A stretch of 64,000 nucleotides of DNA from Sinomonas sp. ASV486. Its GTDB lineage: Bacteria; Actinomycetota; Actinomycetes; Actinomycetales; Micrococcaceae. Every line of letters starts with the position of its first letter. Position 1 is the stretch's first letter. The position numbers and the translations under genes are program-made. The stretch spans positions 372,001-436,000 of the forward strand of contig NZ_JAVFJK010000002.1 of assembly GCF_030908215.1 (NCBI RefSeq), written 5' to 3'. Below, in pieces: positions 15,621 through 23,555 of the stretch. The notes beneath the pieces were generated by a model. The model did no database searches. It was not told the DNA's origin and worked only from the letters and a program-made list of their open reading frames with translations.

Positions 15621-16181
15621 GGTGGTCCTCAGCAATCCCCCGGACGCCCGATTCGGGACGCCGTACTTGCCGCGGATGGAACACCGCGGCCGGATCCTCA
15701 TCTGGGGCACCCCACTACGGGAGAGGGTTGCCGCCCGACCAGCCAGAGCTTTGCGCCGGGACTCTTGATCCTGAGGCCGAATCTACGAGAGCCGTCTGTT
15801 CCCGTCTATGCCCCTGCGTAACAACGACCCACGGCGTCGCGAGGGGCAACGCCACGTCCCAGAAGGTCACATTGACGCCAGACCAGATGACCCTCAATGA
15901 CGGGACACCTGCAGCGTCGATTCATTCCGTATTCAGCTCACGAGGTCACTGGAATCGCGCAGCAGATGCCCATTTCCCGATGGCCAGAGGAACCGATCAT
16001 TGTGCGGAAGCGGATTTGCGAATGCCGCATTGCTAGCGATGATTCAATGATCCCGTGGAAGGAACTCCGCAACGTCGTGGCTGTCGGCAAGCCTCGCCAT
16101 TCCGGGCCTCGGACAGCAGAAGCGCGCGCCCTCGAGATGGCCCAACGGCTCGTTTAGCCTGCCCAGTCTCGCGCGCTCCGC
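15621..16181. other. 560-bp gap without a supported gene
   Basis: The part next to 15620 must hold the promoter of the sulfur operon. The middle (about 15890-16060) is less GC-rich than the rest of the window and has frames of 60-86 codons on both strands, none with a good ribosome binding site or recognisable domain. I saw no riboswitch fold, tRNA or terminator here. The compositional dip may mark decayed or transferred DNA. Confidence 0.5.
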
Positions 16182-18032
16182 TCAGCGAGCCTGCTGCGCG
16201 GCGAACTGCGCAGCGTGCCGAACGGGCGCGTTCGGAGCACCGAAGCCGTCGTAGCCGTCGATCCGCTGCACCACCTCGAAGAACACGCTCCCCACAGCCG
16301 CCGTGTAGAAGTGGAGGAACTCGCCCTTGTCGTCACGGTCGTAGAGCAGATCCAGCTCGCGGAGCCGGGCGAGGAGGCGGGGGTCCAGCGCGAACCGCGC
16401 CTCGAGGTCCTCGTAGTAGTTCTCGGGGATCGCAAGGAACGGCAGCCCCCTCCCCCGGCACGCCGCGGCGTAGACGGTCAAGTCCGGCACCTCCACCGCG
16501 ATGTGCTCGAGGAATGTGTCCTGCAGGGTCCCGCGCACCGAGTCCGACTGGACCCACGGCGCAAGGTTCAGCGCCAGCCGGACGCTCCGATCCCGAGTCT
16601 GCATGACCTGCGAGCGGACGAGCCCGGCGGGGCTCGAGACGTCCTGCGACGCCTCCGGCGTGAGCGCGAGCACGGATGAGTAGAACAGCACGGCCTCGTC
16701 GAAGTGCTGCCACGGCTGGCCCAGGTTGATGTGGTCGATTCGGGCCGCAGGCGAGGGAACGGAAGCCCCATCCGGGGGCGACGCCTCGCCTGGGCCGAAC
16801 TCCTCCACCCACGCCGTGTCCTGGCAGAGGAAGACCTCGGTGCCGTCGGGCGCCTTGACGGCCTGGAGGATCTCCTCGTCGGCCTGAGAGGGCCGCGGCA
16901 CGGGGATGGCCCTAAGCTGCACGGCCCTCGCCGCGGCCGCGACGGAGTTCTCGACGTCAAAGCCAAGCGCCGAGATCCCGGGCGCCACCCCCGCGGCACC
17001 CTGGCGGTTGAGCACGATCCGCGCGTCCCCGAGCGTCCACAGCGCCACAGGCTTGGTGCGGTGCTCGCCGCGCGGGGAGAAGCCGAGCTGGGCCAGGAGC
17101 CGCTCGAGCGCGGCGGGATCCTCGGCCTTGACCTCGGCGAAGTTGAGCCCCGTGGGCGGAGCCACCCGCGGCAGCGTGCGCAAGGGCATCGCGAAGCGCT
17201 CCTCCCCGGCTGCACCCGCGAGCTGCGCGGTCCGCTCCTCAAGCCAGATGAGGGACCGCATCGCGTCCACGGCGGTGCGCTCCACGTCGGCCTGCCGGAA
17301 CGTGTCGTTGAAGACCTCGAGGGACACCGGCCCGTCGTAGCCCGTGCGCGCCACATGGCCGAGGAACTTGGGGAGGTCGAACTGCCCCTCCCCCGGGAAC
17401 ACGCGGTAGTGGCGGCTCCAGGAGAGGACGTCGAGGGAGAGCTTGGGTGCGTCGGCGACCTGGACGAAGAAGATCTTCTCGCCGGGGATCTTCTCGATGG
17501 GCTCGGTGTCCCAGCCGCGCGAGAGGATGTGGAACGTGTCGAGGCACGTGCCGAGGTTCGGGTGGTCCGCGTCGGCGACGAGCCGCCACGCGTGCTCGTA
17601 GTCGTTGACGTACGTGCCCCACGCGAGCGCCTCGTACGCGACTTTGACGCCGTGGCCGGCGGCCAGCTCGGCGAGGCCGTGGAGCTGCTCGGTGCGGAGG
17701 GCGTCGTCGTCGATGCTTGCCGTACCCACGTTGGAGCACACGAGGATCGTGTCGATGCCGAGGCGGCCCATGAGGCGGAACTTCGCCTCGGCGCGGCGGA
17801 GGTTGGCCCGGTACAGCTCGTCGGGCACGGAGTCGAAATCGCGGAACGGCTGGTAGAGGTCGAGGCCGAGACCGAGGTCCGCGGCGAGTCGCCGTACGTC
17901 CTCGGGGCTCAGGGACGAGGTGACGAGATCGGTCTCGAAGATCTCGACGCCGCCGAAGCCCGCCTTCGCGGCGGCCCGCAGCTTCTCCTCGAGCGTCCCG
18001 GAGAGGCAGACGGTCGCGATTCCGGTGCGCAT
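16182..18032 (-). CDS. qsuB: 3-dehydroshikimate dehydratase fused to an HPPD-like VOC domain (QsuB type)
   Basis: The 616-residue protein has an N-terminal sugar-phosphate-isomerase-like TIM barrel (1-280; GIATVCLSGTLEEKL, FGGVEIFETDL, NLGTCLDTFHILSRGWD, VSLEVFND). A C-terminal hydroxyphenylpyruvate-dioxygenase-like region follows (about 290-600; RIDHINLGQPW, LEHIAVEVPDL, VFFEVVQRIDGYDGFG). This fusion is known for QsuB of Corynebacterium (618 residues) and QuiC1 of Pseudomonas. It converts 3-dehydroshikimate to protocatechuate; the role of the VOC half is not settled. It overlaps the dehydrogenase gene upstream as ATGA. Confidence 0.92.
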   Translation of the reverse strand: MRTGIATVCLSGTLEEKLRAAAKAGFGGVEIFETDLVTSSLSPEDVRRLAADLGLGLDLYQPFRDFDSVPDELYRANLRRAEAKFRLMGRLGIDTILVCSNVGTASIDDDALRTEQLHGLAELAAGHGVKVAYEALAWGTYVNDYEHAWRLVADADHPNLGTCLDTFHILSRGWDTEPIEKIPGEKIFFVQVADAPKLSLDVLSWSRHYRVFPGEGQFDLPKFLGHVARTGYDGPVSLEVFNDTFRQADVERTAVDAMRSLIWLEERTAQLAGAAGEERFAMPLRTLPRVAPPTGLNFAEVKAEDPAALERLLAQLGFSPRGEHRTKPVALWTLGDARIVLNRQGAAGVAPGISALGFDVENSVAAAARAVQLRAIPVPRPSQADEEILQAVKAPDGTEVFLCQDTAWVEEFGPGEASPPDGASVPSPAARIDHINLGQPWQHFDEAVLFYSSVLALTPEASQDVSSPAGLVRSQVMQTRDRSVRLALNLAPWVQSDSVRGTLQDTFLEHIAVEVPDLTVYAAACRGRGLPFLAIPENYYEDLEARFALDPRLLARLRELDLLYDRDDKGEFLHFYTAAVGSVFFEVVQRIDGYDGFGAPNAPVRHAAQFAAQQAR

Positions 18033-18994
18033 CAGGCCGCGCCCGCCACGCGCACGGACTCGCGCGCGGCCTCGCGCACGGCCTCGTTCTTGGCCTCGTT
18101 CGCGGCCTTGCTCTCGGCCTCGTCCTCCGCCTCGACGAGCTCGAGGAAGTGCGCCCGCATCCGCTCAGCGTCCGGCTCGAGGCCCGTAAAGATGCGGAAC
18201 GCGTCGACGGCCTGGCCCACGGCCATGCGGCCGCCGTCGAGCACGCGGCAGCCAGCCGCGCGGGCCTCCCGCACGAGCTGCGTCTCGATCGGCCGGTACA
18301 CGATGTCCGCGACCCAGTGGCGCGGCTCGAGCAGGGACGTGTCGAATGGAGTGCCCGGGTGCGCTGCCATCCCCACCGGGGTGCAGTGCACGACGCCGTC
18401 GGCCGCCGGAAGCAGCGAGGCGAGCTCCGCCGTCGTGCCCGCCTCGACGGACGCCTCGGGGAAGAGCCCCGCGAGCTCGGCGACACGGGCCTCGGCGCGG
18501 GAGCGGTCGACGTCGACAATCACCAGATGCTGGACGCCGGCGGTGAGCAGCGCGTAAGCGACCGCGGACCCGGCGCCGCCGGCGCCGAGCTGGACGACGC
18601 GGCCGAGCGCCGCATCCGGCAGGCCGGAGCGGAAGGCGGAGAGGAAGCCGGACCAGTCGGTGTTGTGGCCCACGGTTCGGCCGTCGGGCCGGATGACCAC
18701 GGTGTTGACGGCGCCGAGGCGGGCGGCGTCGTCGTCGACCTCGTCGAGGTGCTCGATCACGAGCTGCTTGCATGGGTGCGTGATGTTCAGGCCGTTGTAG
18801 CCGAGGTGCCGCGCGGCGCGAACGAGGTCGCCGACGCTCTCGGGTGCGAGGCCGAGGACGGCGATGTCGATGGGCCGGTACAGGTAGAGGAGGCCGTGCG
18901 CGGCGCCCTCCCGCTCGTGCATGGGCGGCGTGAGGGACGGCATGACACCGTCGCCGATCAGGCCGATCAAGTACGACTCGGTGGTCTGGCTCAT
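18032..18994 (-). CDS. qsuD: Quinate/shikimate dehydrogenase (QsuD/AroE family)
   Basis: The 320-residue enzyme has the shikimate-dehydrogenase substrate domain (GDGVMPSLTPPMHEREG, NITHPCKQ with the catalytic lysine, NTDWSGF with the aspartate) and a Rossmann domain GAGGAGSAVAYALL. The VIVDVDRSR strand end carries an acidic residue, as in NAD-dependent catabolic quinate/shikimate dehydrogenases rather than NADP-dependent biosynthetic AroE. The last 35 residues form an odd Glu/Ala/Lys helix (EDEAESKAANEAKNEAVREA) encoded by near-repetitive DNA, absent from usual family members. It is the first gene of the operon; paired LacI-type operators lie upstream. Confidence 0.9.
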   Translation of the reverse strand: MSQTTESYLIGLIGDGVMPSLTPPMHEREGAAHGLLYLYRPIDIAVLGLAPESVGDLVRAARHLGYNGLNITHPCKQLVIEHLDEVDDDAARLGAVNTVVIRPDGRTVGHNTDWSGFLSAFRSGLPDAALGRVVQLGAGGAGSAVAYALLTAGVQHLVIVDVDRSRAEARVAELAGLFPEASVEAGTTAELASLLPAADGVVHCTPVGMAAHPGTPFDTSLLEPRHWVADIVYRPIETQLVREARAAGCRVLDGGRMAVGQAVDAFRIFTGLEPDAERMRAHFLELVEAEDEAESKAANEAKNEAVREAARESVRVAGAA

Positions 18995-19047
18995 GGGGGG
19001 TCTCCTCGCACTGCGCTGCTCTCGCCGGGTGTGACCCAGCGAACACT

Positions 19048-19081
19048 TGTTGCAGAAACAGGATGACGTGTTGCAGCAACA
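19048..19081. promoter_or_regulatory. Paired LacI-type operators TGTTGC-A-GAAACA and TGTTGC-A-GCAACA upstream of qsuD-qsuB
   Basis: Two 13-mers with odd-base-centred symmetry occur 21 bp apart centre to centre (19048-19060 and 19069-19081). The second is a perfect dyad. On the minus strand a TTGACT -35 box lies just upstream, with a possible CATCCT -10 box 17 bp later, so the perfect operator fills the spacer. The same pair with the same 21-bp spacing occurs at 24881-24914 before the LacI-family gene, which makes that protein the likely repressor. Confidence 0.78.
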
Positions 19082-19142
19082 AAGTCAATCAGCGCATCTT
19101 CCAGGACTCCCGAGGGGCGTCCCGCCCACCTGTCTCGTCTCT

Positions 19143-19928
19143 CTAGGCGCTGGGTCTGGCTCGCCGGCGCCGCAGGAACGCCGCGAGGCGGCCCGGAAAC
19201 TCGAGCGGATCGGCGGCAGGCGCGGGCGGCTCGCCCCTCACGGGCGCCACGAGCGGCTCGAGGCCCCGATTGACGGCGGACTTCGCAGCCCGAAGCGACG
19301 CGGGAGGGAACCGACCCCAGCCCGCGAGCAGCGCTTGGAGTTCCTCCTCGAGCCGTTCGTCCTCGACCACCGTGGTCATGAGCCCGATGCGCTCCGCCTC
19401 CTCCGCGGGCAGCAGGCGCCCTCCGTAGAGCAGGTCCTTGGTCCGTGAGGGCCCGATGCGCAGCGACATCCGCGTCGCGAAGGAGGCCGGCACGAGGATC
19501 CCGAGTCTGGAGACCGGCATGCCGACCTGTGCTGAGGCTGCGGTGAGCTGCAGATCGCACGCGAGGGCGAGCTGGCATCCGCCGCCCGCAGCCACGCCCT
19601 CGACCACGGCCAGCGTCGGCATCGGGAGATCCTCGATGGCCCGCAGCGTCTGCTCGAGCTGCCAGAAGCTGCGGTCGAACGCGGCGACACCGGCACCGTC
19701 CCATTCAGTCAGGTCCGAGCCCGAGCAGAACACGCCGCCCCGCCCCCGGAACACGACGGCGCGGAGGTCGCCGCGGTCGGCGAGCTCCCCCGCGGCCCGT
19801 CCGAGCGCGTCCCATTCCTGCGACCGCAGGGCGTTGAGGCGCTCCCCGGTGCCGAACGTCACGACGGCGAGCGAGCCGTCGTCGTCGATCGTCACCGATC
19901 CCGCCGTCCCCACGGCTGAATCCGTCAT
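19143..19928 (-). CDS. Enoyl-CoA hydratase/isomerase family protein
   Basis: The 261-residue crotonase-fold protein shows the CoA/oxyanion motif FRGRGGVFCSGSDL and the second oxyanion segment GVAAGGGCQLALACD, then GILVPASFATRMSLRIGP. The usual catalytic glutamates are not obvious, so hydratase, isomerase or another crotonase activity is possible. The C-terminus is Arg/Pro-rich. Its ATG overlaps the stop of the CoA-transferase gene, so they work on the same acyl-CoA. The pathway is not identified. Confidence 0.85.
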   Translation of the reverse strand: MTDSAVGTAGSVTIDDDGSLAVVTFGTGERLNALRSQEWDALGRAAGELADRGDLRAVVFRGRGGVFCSGSDLTEWDGAGVAAFDRSFWQLEQTLRAIEDLPMPTLAVVEGVAAGGGCQLALACDLQLTAASAQVGMPVSRLGILVPASFATRMSLRIGPSRTKDLLYGGRLLPAEEAERIGLMTTVVEDERLEEELQALLAGWGRFPPASLRAAKSAVNRGLEPLVAPVRGEPPAPAADPLEFPGRLAAFLRRRRARPSA

Positions 19929-21175
19929 CCGATGGCCCCGGCCGCATGCATCCGCTCAATATCCGAGCGGCTGTAGCCCAATGCGGTGAGAACCTCGTCG
20001 CTGTGCTGGCCGACCAGCGGCGGCGGCATCCGCACCGACGCGGGCGTCCGCGTGAGCCGGATGGGGCAGGCGACGGTCCTGAGCCGGCCGGCGCTCGGGT
20101 GCTCGACCTCTGCGACCATGCCGCGCGCCAGGATCTGCGGGTCCGAGAGCGCCTCGTCGACCGTCTGGATGGGACCCACGGGAATGCCGGCCTCCTCGAG
20201 CCGGGCCACCCAGGCCCGCGTCGTGGCGGTGCTGAGGATCTCCTCGATGAGGTGGACGAGATCGTCGCGGTGGGCCACCCGCAGCGGGTTCGTGGCGAAG
20301 CGCGCGTCCGCCGCGAGATCCGGTCTGCCGAGGGCAACGGCAAACGCCCGCCACAGCCTGTCGTTGCCCACGGCGATCATGACGAAGCCGTCCGCCGTCG
20401 GGAAGGCCTGGTACGGCGCGATGGTCGGGTGCGCCGAGCCGTAGCGCCTCGGGATCTCGCCGCTGGCGAAGTACCCGCTGGCCACGTACGTGAGCCACGA
20501 GACCGAGCCGTCGAGGAGGCTGATGTCCACCCACTGCCCCTGGCCCGTGCGGTCCCGCTCATGGAGGGCGGCGAGGATCCCGATCACGGCCCAGGTGCCT
20601 GCAATGAGGTCCGATCCGCTGATACCGACGCGCACGGGCGGCCCGCCCGGCTCCCCGGTGACGCTCATGATCCCACTGCGCGCCTGGGCGATCGCATCGT
20701 AGCCCGCGCGCCCCGCCTCCGGGCCGGTCTGGCCGTACCCGCTGATGGACGCGTAGATGAGCCCCGGGTTGTCTGCGGACAGCTGCTCGTAGCCCAGCCC
20801 GAGGCGCTCGGCCGTGCCGGGGCGGAAGTTCTCGACGACCACATCGGCCCCGCGCGCGAGCCGGCGCACTGCTTCGATGCCTTCGGGGGACCTGAAGTCC
20901 ACCGCGAGGCTCCGCTTGTTCCGATTCACAGACAGGTAGTAGGCCGCCTCGTCACCCTGGAAGGGCGGCCCCCACTGCCTCGTGTCGTCCCCCTCGCCGG
21001 GACGCTCGATCTTGATGACGTCCGCGCCGAGGTCCGCAAGGGTCATGGTCGCGAAGGGGCCGGAGAGGATACGGCTCAAGTCCAGGACGGTGAGGTCGCG
21101 CAGGGGGCCAGCCGCGATGACCCCCTGCGCCCGCTGCCCAGCGTCTGGACGAAGGCTCGAGCCGCGCAGCGTCAT
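19925..21175 (-). CDS. CaiB/BaiF family (class III) CoA-transferase
   Basis: The 416-residue protein begins the family pattern with LRDLTVLDLSRILSGPFATMTLADLGADVIKIERP. It continues with NRNKRSLAVDFRSPEG, VVVENFRPGTAERLGLGYE and GYDAIAQARSGIMSVTGEPGGPPVRVG, all standard for class III CoA-transferases such as formyl-CoA and carnitine transferases. It should move CoA between organic acids so that the neighbouring hydratase can act. The ATG overlaps the stop of the upstream transporter gene. The substrate is probably the acid imported by that transporter; this is inference. Confidence 0.9.
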   Translation of the reverse strand: MTLRGSSLRPDAGQRAQGVIAAGPLRDLTVLDLSRILSGPFATMTLADLGADVIKIERPGEGDDTRQWGPPFQGDEAAYYLSVNRNKRSLAVDFRSPEGIEAVRRLARGADVVVENFRPGTAERLGLGYEQLSADNPGLIYASISGYGQTGPEAGRAGYDAIAQARSGIMSVTGEPGGPPVRVGISGSDLIAGTWAVIGILAALHERDRTGQGQWVDISLLDGSVSWLTYVASGYFASGEIPRRYGSAHPTIAPYQAFPTADGFVMIAVGNDRLWRAFAVALGRPDLAADARFATNPLRVAHRDDLVHLIEEILSTATTRAWVARLEEAGIPVGPIQTVDEALSDPQILARGMVAEVEHPSAGRLRTVACPIRLTRTPASVRMPPPLVGQHSDEVLTALGYSRSDIERMHAAGAIG

Positions 21176-22491
21176 GCGCGCTTCGCTTGGCTCTGGGACG
21201 CCGCGGCCGCAGGGGCCGCCGTGCTCCTGTTCGGAAGGAGCAGCAGCGCGCCCATACTGACTGCCGCGCAGATGATGATGTAGATGGAGATGGCCGCCGA
21301 TCCTCCGGTCCCCTGCAGCAGCGCGGCCGCGATGAGCGGCGCGGGCCCACCCGCGATCACGCTCGCGAGCTGGTAGCCCATGCCGGCGCCCGTGTACCGG
21401 ATGTCCGGGTCGAAGCTCTCGGCGATGAGTGCCGCCTGGGGTCCGTACTGGACGTCGTGGAAGATGAGGCTCACCACCACCGCGACGCCAATGAGCAGAG
21501 AGTCGCGGGTATTGAGCAGCCCGAAGTACGGGAACGCGTAGAGTGCCGTGGCCACGATCCCGATGCCGTAGACGAGTTTCCGCCCGAAGCGGTCGGAAAG
21601 CATGCCGAAGACCGGAATGCTGATGAGCCCGAGCCCGGCTGCTATGAGGGTGTCGACGAGGATTGCATCGCTGCTCGTCTTCAGCTGCTTGGTCACATAG
21701 GTGATGACGAACGTGATGAAGATGTAGAACGGCGCCTGCTCCGAGGCCCGCACGAGGGCCGAGAGGAGGATCTCCTTGGGCTGGCGGCGGAAGGCCTCCA
21801 TGAGCGGAACATTGACAACCTTGTCGGCCTTGCGCACGGCCTCGAACTCCGGGCTCTCGACCACGCGCATCCGCACGAACAGGCCGACGCCGACGAGGAC
21901 GATGCTGATAAGGAACGGGATGCGCCAGCCGTAGGTGATGAAGTCGGCCCCGGTCACGCCCGAGGTGAGCCGGACGAGGCCGGTCGAGAGCACGAGACCG
22001 AGGGGCACCCCCATCTGCGGCCAGCTGGCCGAGAGCCCGCGGCGGTGCTGCTGGCCCCATTCCATGGCGATCAGCACAGAGCCACCCCACTCGCCACCAA
22101 CGCCGACGCCCTGGATGACGCGCAGCACGGTCAGGAGGATCGGCGCCCAGACGCCGATGGCCTGGTACGTCGGCAGGACGCCGATCAGCACCGTGCCGAA
22201 GGCCATGAGGAACAGAGTGACCATGAGCGTCGTCTTGCGCCCGATCCGGTCGCCGTAGTGCCCGAAGATCGCGGCGCCGACGGGGCGCGCCACGAACCCC
22301 ACGAACTGGGTTCCGAAGGCGGCGATGACCCCGGCGAAGTTGTCCTGTCCCGGGAAGAAGAGCTGCGGAAAGACGAGGGCGGCTGCCGTGCCGTAGAGGA
22401 AGAAGTCGTACCACTCGATGGTCGTCCCGACCACGCTCGCGTAGGTTGCGCGGCGGACGGCCTGTTCTCGGGTTACTGCCTGAACACTCAT
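21172..22491 (-). CDS. MFS transporter of the metabolite:H+ symporter (MHS) family
   Basis: The 439-residue membrane protein has 12 helices and MHS hallmarks: TTIEWYDFFLYGTAAALVFPQLFFP, PVGAAIFGHYGDRIGRKTTL (motif A) and RVIQGVGVGGEWGGSVLIAMEW. Relatives import carboxylates such as shikimate, alpha-ketoglutarate, citrate and proline/betaine. It is the first gene of an operon with a CoA-transferase and a crotonase, and faces an IclR regulator, so it probably imports the acid they degrade. The ATG at 22491 has GGAGG four bases upstream; the 58-codon longer frame has no family similarity. Confidence 0.9.
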   Translation of the reverse strand: MSVQAVTREQAVRRATYASVVGTTIEWYDFFLYGTAAALVFPQLFFPGQDNFAGVIAAFGTQFVGFVARPVGAAIFGHYGDRIGRKTTLMVTLFLMAFGTVLIGVLPTYQAIGVWAPILLTVLRVIQGVGVGGEWGGSVLIAMEWGQQHRRGLSASWPQMGVPLGLVLSTGLVRLTSGVTGADFITYGWRIPFLISIVLVGVGLFVRMRVVESPEFEAVRKADKVVNVPLMEAFRRQPKEILLSALVRASEQAPFYIFITFVITYVTKQLKTSSDAILVDTLIAAGLGLISIPVFGMLSDRFGRKLVYGIGIVATALYAFPYFGLLNTRDSLLIGVAVVVSLIFHDVQYGPQAALIAESFDPDIRYTGAGMGYQLASVIAGGPAPLIAAALLQGTGGSAAISIYIIICAAVSMGALLLLPNRSTAAPAAAASQSQAKRA

Positions 22492-22572
22492 CAGTCCTCC
22501 ATTGGCATGATGACGGGTGCCGGAGGCCAGGCCGGGGGAGGTTCCCCCTCGTCGTGGTCGTTCAGAACCCGT

Positions 22573-22595
22573 ATTGTGGTTTGCGCACCCATAAT
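22573..22595. promoter_or_regulatory. Candidate IclR operator between the MHS transporter and the IclR gene
   Basis: An imperfect dyad, ATTGTGG and CCATAAT flanking a TGCGCA core, lies in the divergent promoter region in an AT-richer patch. IclR proteins bind dyads of this size next to the operons they control. The asymmetry of one base between the arms makes this tentative. Confidence 0.4.
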
Positions 22596-22658
22596 CTGGT
22601 TCTTGAAGGCACGATGTCAACGCTTCGCGTCGACGGATTCGAGAAGGGACGGCCAGCC

Positions 22659-23555
22659 ATGGCAAGGGAGACAGGCACCGCGACAGCGCCCCTGCTCGTG
22701 CTCGTGAAAGTCGCGGCGATCCTCTCGTGCTTCACGGTGGAGGACCCCGAGCCCACGCTCCAGCAGATCATCCGCAGCACGGGCCTTCCCGCGAGCACCT
22801 GCCAGCGGCTGGTCCAGAACATGGTCCGGGAGGGCTTCCTCGACCGGGACGGCGACAGGTACCGCGTCGGGATCCAGCTCGTGCGGTGGGCCACTCCGGG
22901 AACGATCGGCCTCGACATCGTGCGGACCGTCCGGCCCATCCTCCAGGCGCTGCGCGACGAGACCGGCGAGTCGGCGTGCCTGTACATCCGCGACGGCGCC
23001 CACCGCACCGTGGTGGCGGTCGCGGAGACCCGGCACGTCGTCATGCGCCCGTTCCATGTGGGGCAGGTGATGCCCATCCACGCGGGTGCGCCGGGCAAGG
23101 TCTTCCTCGCGTTCGACCCTGGCGCTCGGTCCGCGCTCGACGGCGCCGAGCTCACGAAGTTCACGGCCACTACTCCGGACAGCTGGGACGAGCTGGACCG
23201 GCAGATCGACGTTGCGCGCTCGCAGGGGTACTTCGCGGCGTTCGGCGAGCGCAATGCGGACGTGGGCTCCATCAGCGCACCCGTCTACGACTACTCGGAC
23301 GAGTTCGCGGCGGTGCTCGGGGTGGGGTTCCCGCTCCAGCGCGTCTCGGAGGCCGACGTCGAGCGGCTCGGCCCCGCCGTCGCGCGCGCCGCGCTCGAGG
23401 CGAGCCTAGCGATGGGTTACAGCCCGGCCACCGGTGCGCCGGGGACCGGATTCGCGGCACAGGCGGCCGTAGGCATGAAGGCGGACACGAAGAAGGGGAC
23501 CCGCGCACGGCGTGCGCGGGTCCCCTTCTTGGCTGGAGAAGGCGATGCCCCTTGA
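22659..23555 (+). CDS. IclR-family transcriptional regulator
   Basis: The protein has an N-terminal winged helix (LVKVAAILSCFTVEDPEPTLQQIIRS and LPASTCQRLVQNMVREGFLDRD) and a C-terminal GAF-like effector domain (DETGESACLYIRDG, MPIHAGAPGKVFLAF, RSQGYFAAFGERN). It is transcribed away from the MHS transporter operon and probably regulates it in response to the transported acid. The ATG at 22659 has AAGGGA nine bases ahead; the ATG at 22614 is an alternative adding 15 residues. The last 22 codons contain a long perfect hairpin that doubles as a terminator. Confidence 0.88.
   Translation: MARETGTATAPLLVLVKVAAILSCFTVEDPEPTLQQIIRSTGLPASTCQRLVQNMVREGFLDRDGDRYRVGIQLVRWATPGTIGLDIVRTVRPILQALRDETGESACLYIRDGAHRTVVAVAETRHVVMRPFHVGQVMPIHAGAPGKVFLAFDPGARSALDGAELTKFTATTPDSWDELDRQIDVARSQGYFAAFGERNADVGSISAPVYDYSDEFAAVLGVGFPLQRVSEADVERLGPAVARAALEASLAMGYSPATGAPGTGFAAQAAVGMKADTKKGTRARRARVPFLAGEGDAP
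23490..23530. terminator. Perfect 19-bp hairpin with 3-base loop inside the end of the IclR coding region
   Basis: The arms at 23490-23508 and 23512-23530 pair perfectly around GGC, flanked by A- and T-rich ends (AAGAAG and CTTCTT), so the structure can end transcription in both directions. It is encoded within the IclR frame, and the convergent phosphoesterase gene stops one base after the IclR stop. The genes share one terminator embedded in coding sequence. Confidence 0.75.

Noticed and set aside
15040-15700. SAM or other sulfur-responsive riboswitch ahead of the sulfur operon
   Set aside because: No stretch matches the conserved cores I know, although a covariance search could overturn this.
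15897-16157. Plus-strand ORF of 86 codons in the gap before qsuB
   Set aside because: No Shine-Dalgarno, no recognisable domain, and amino-acid composition unlike the neighbouring proteins.
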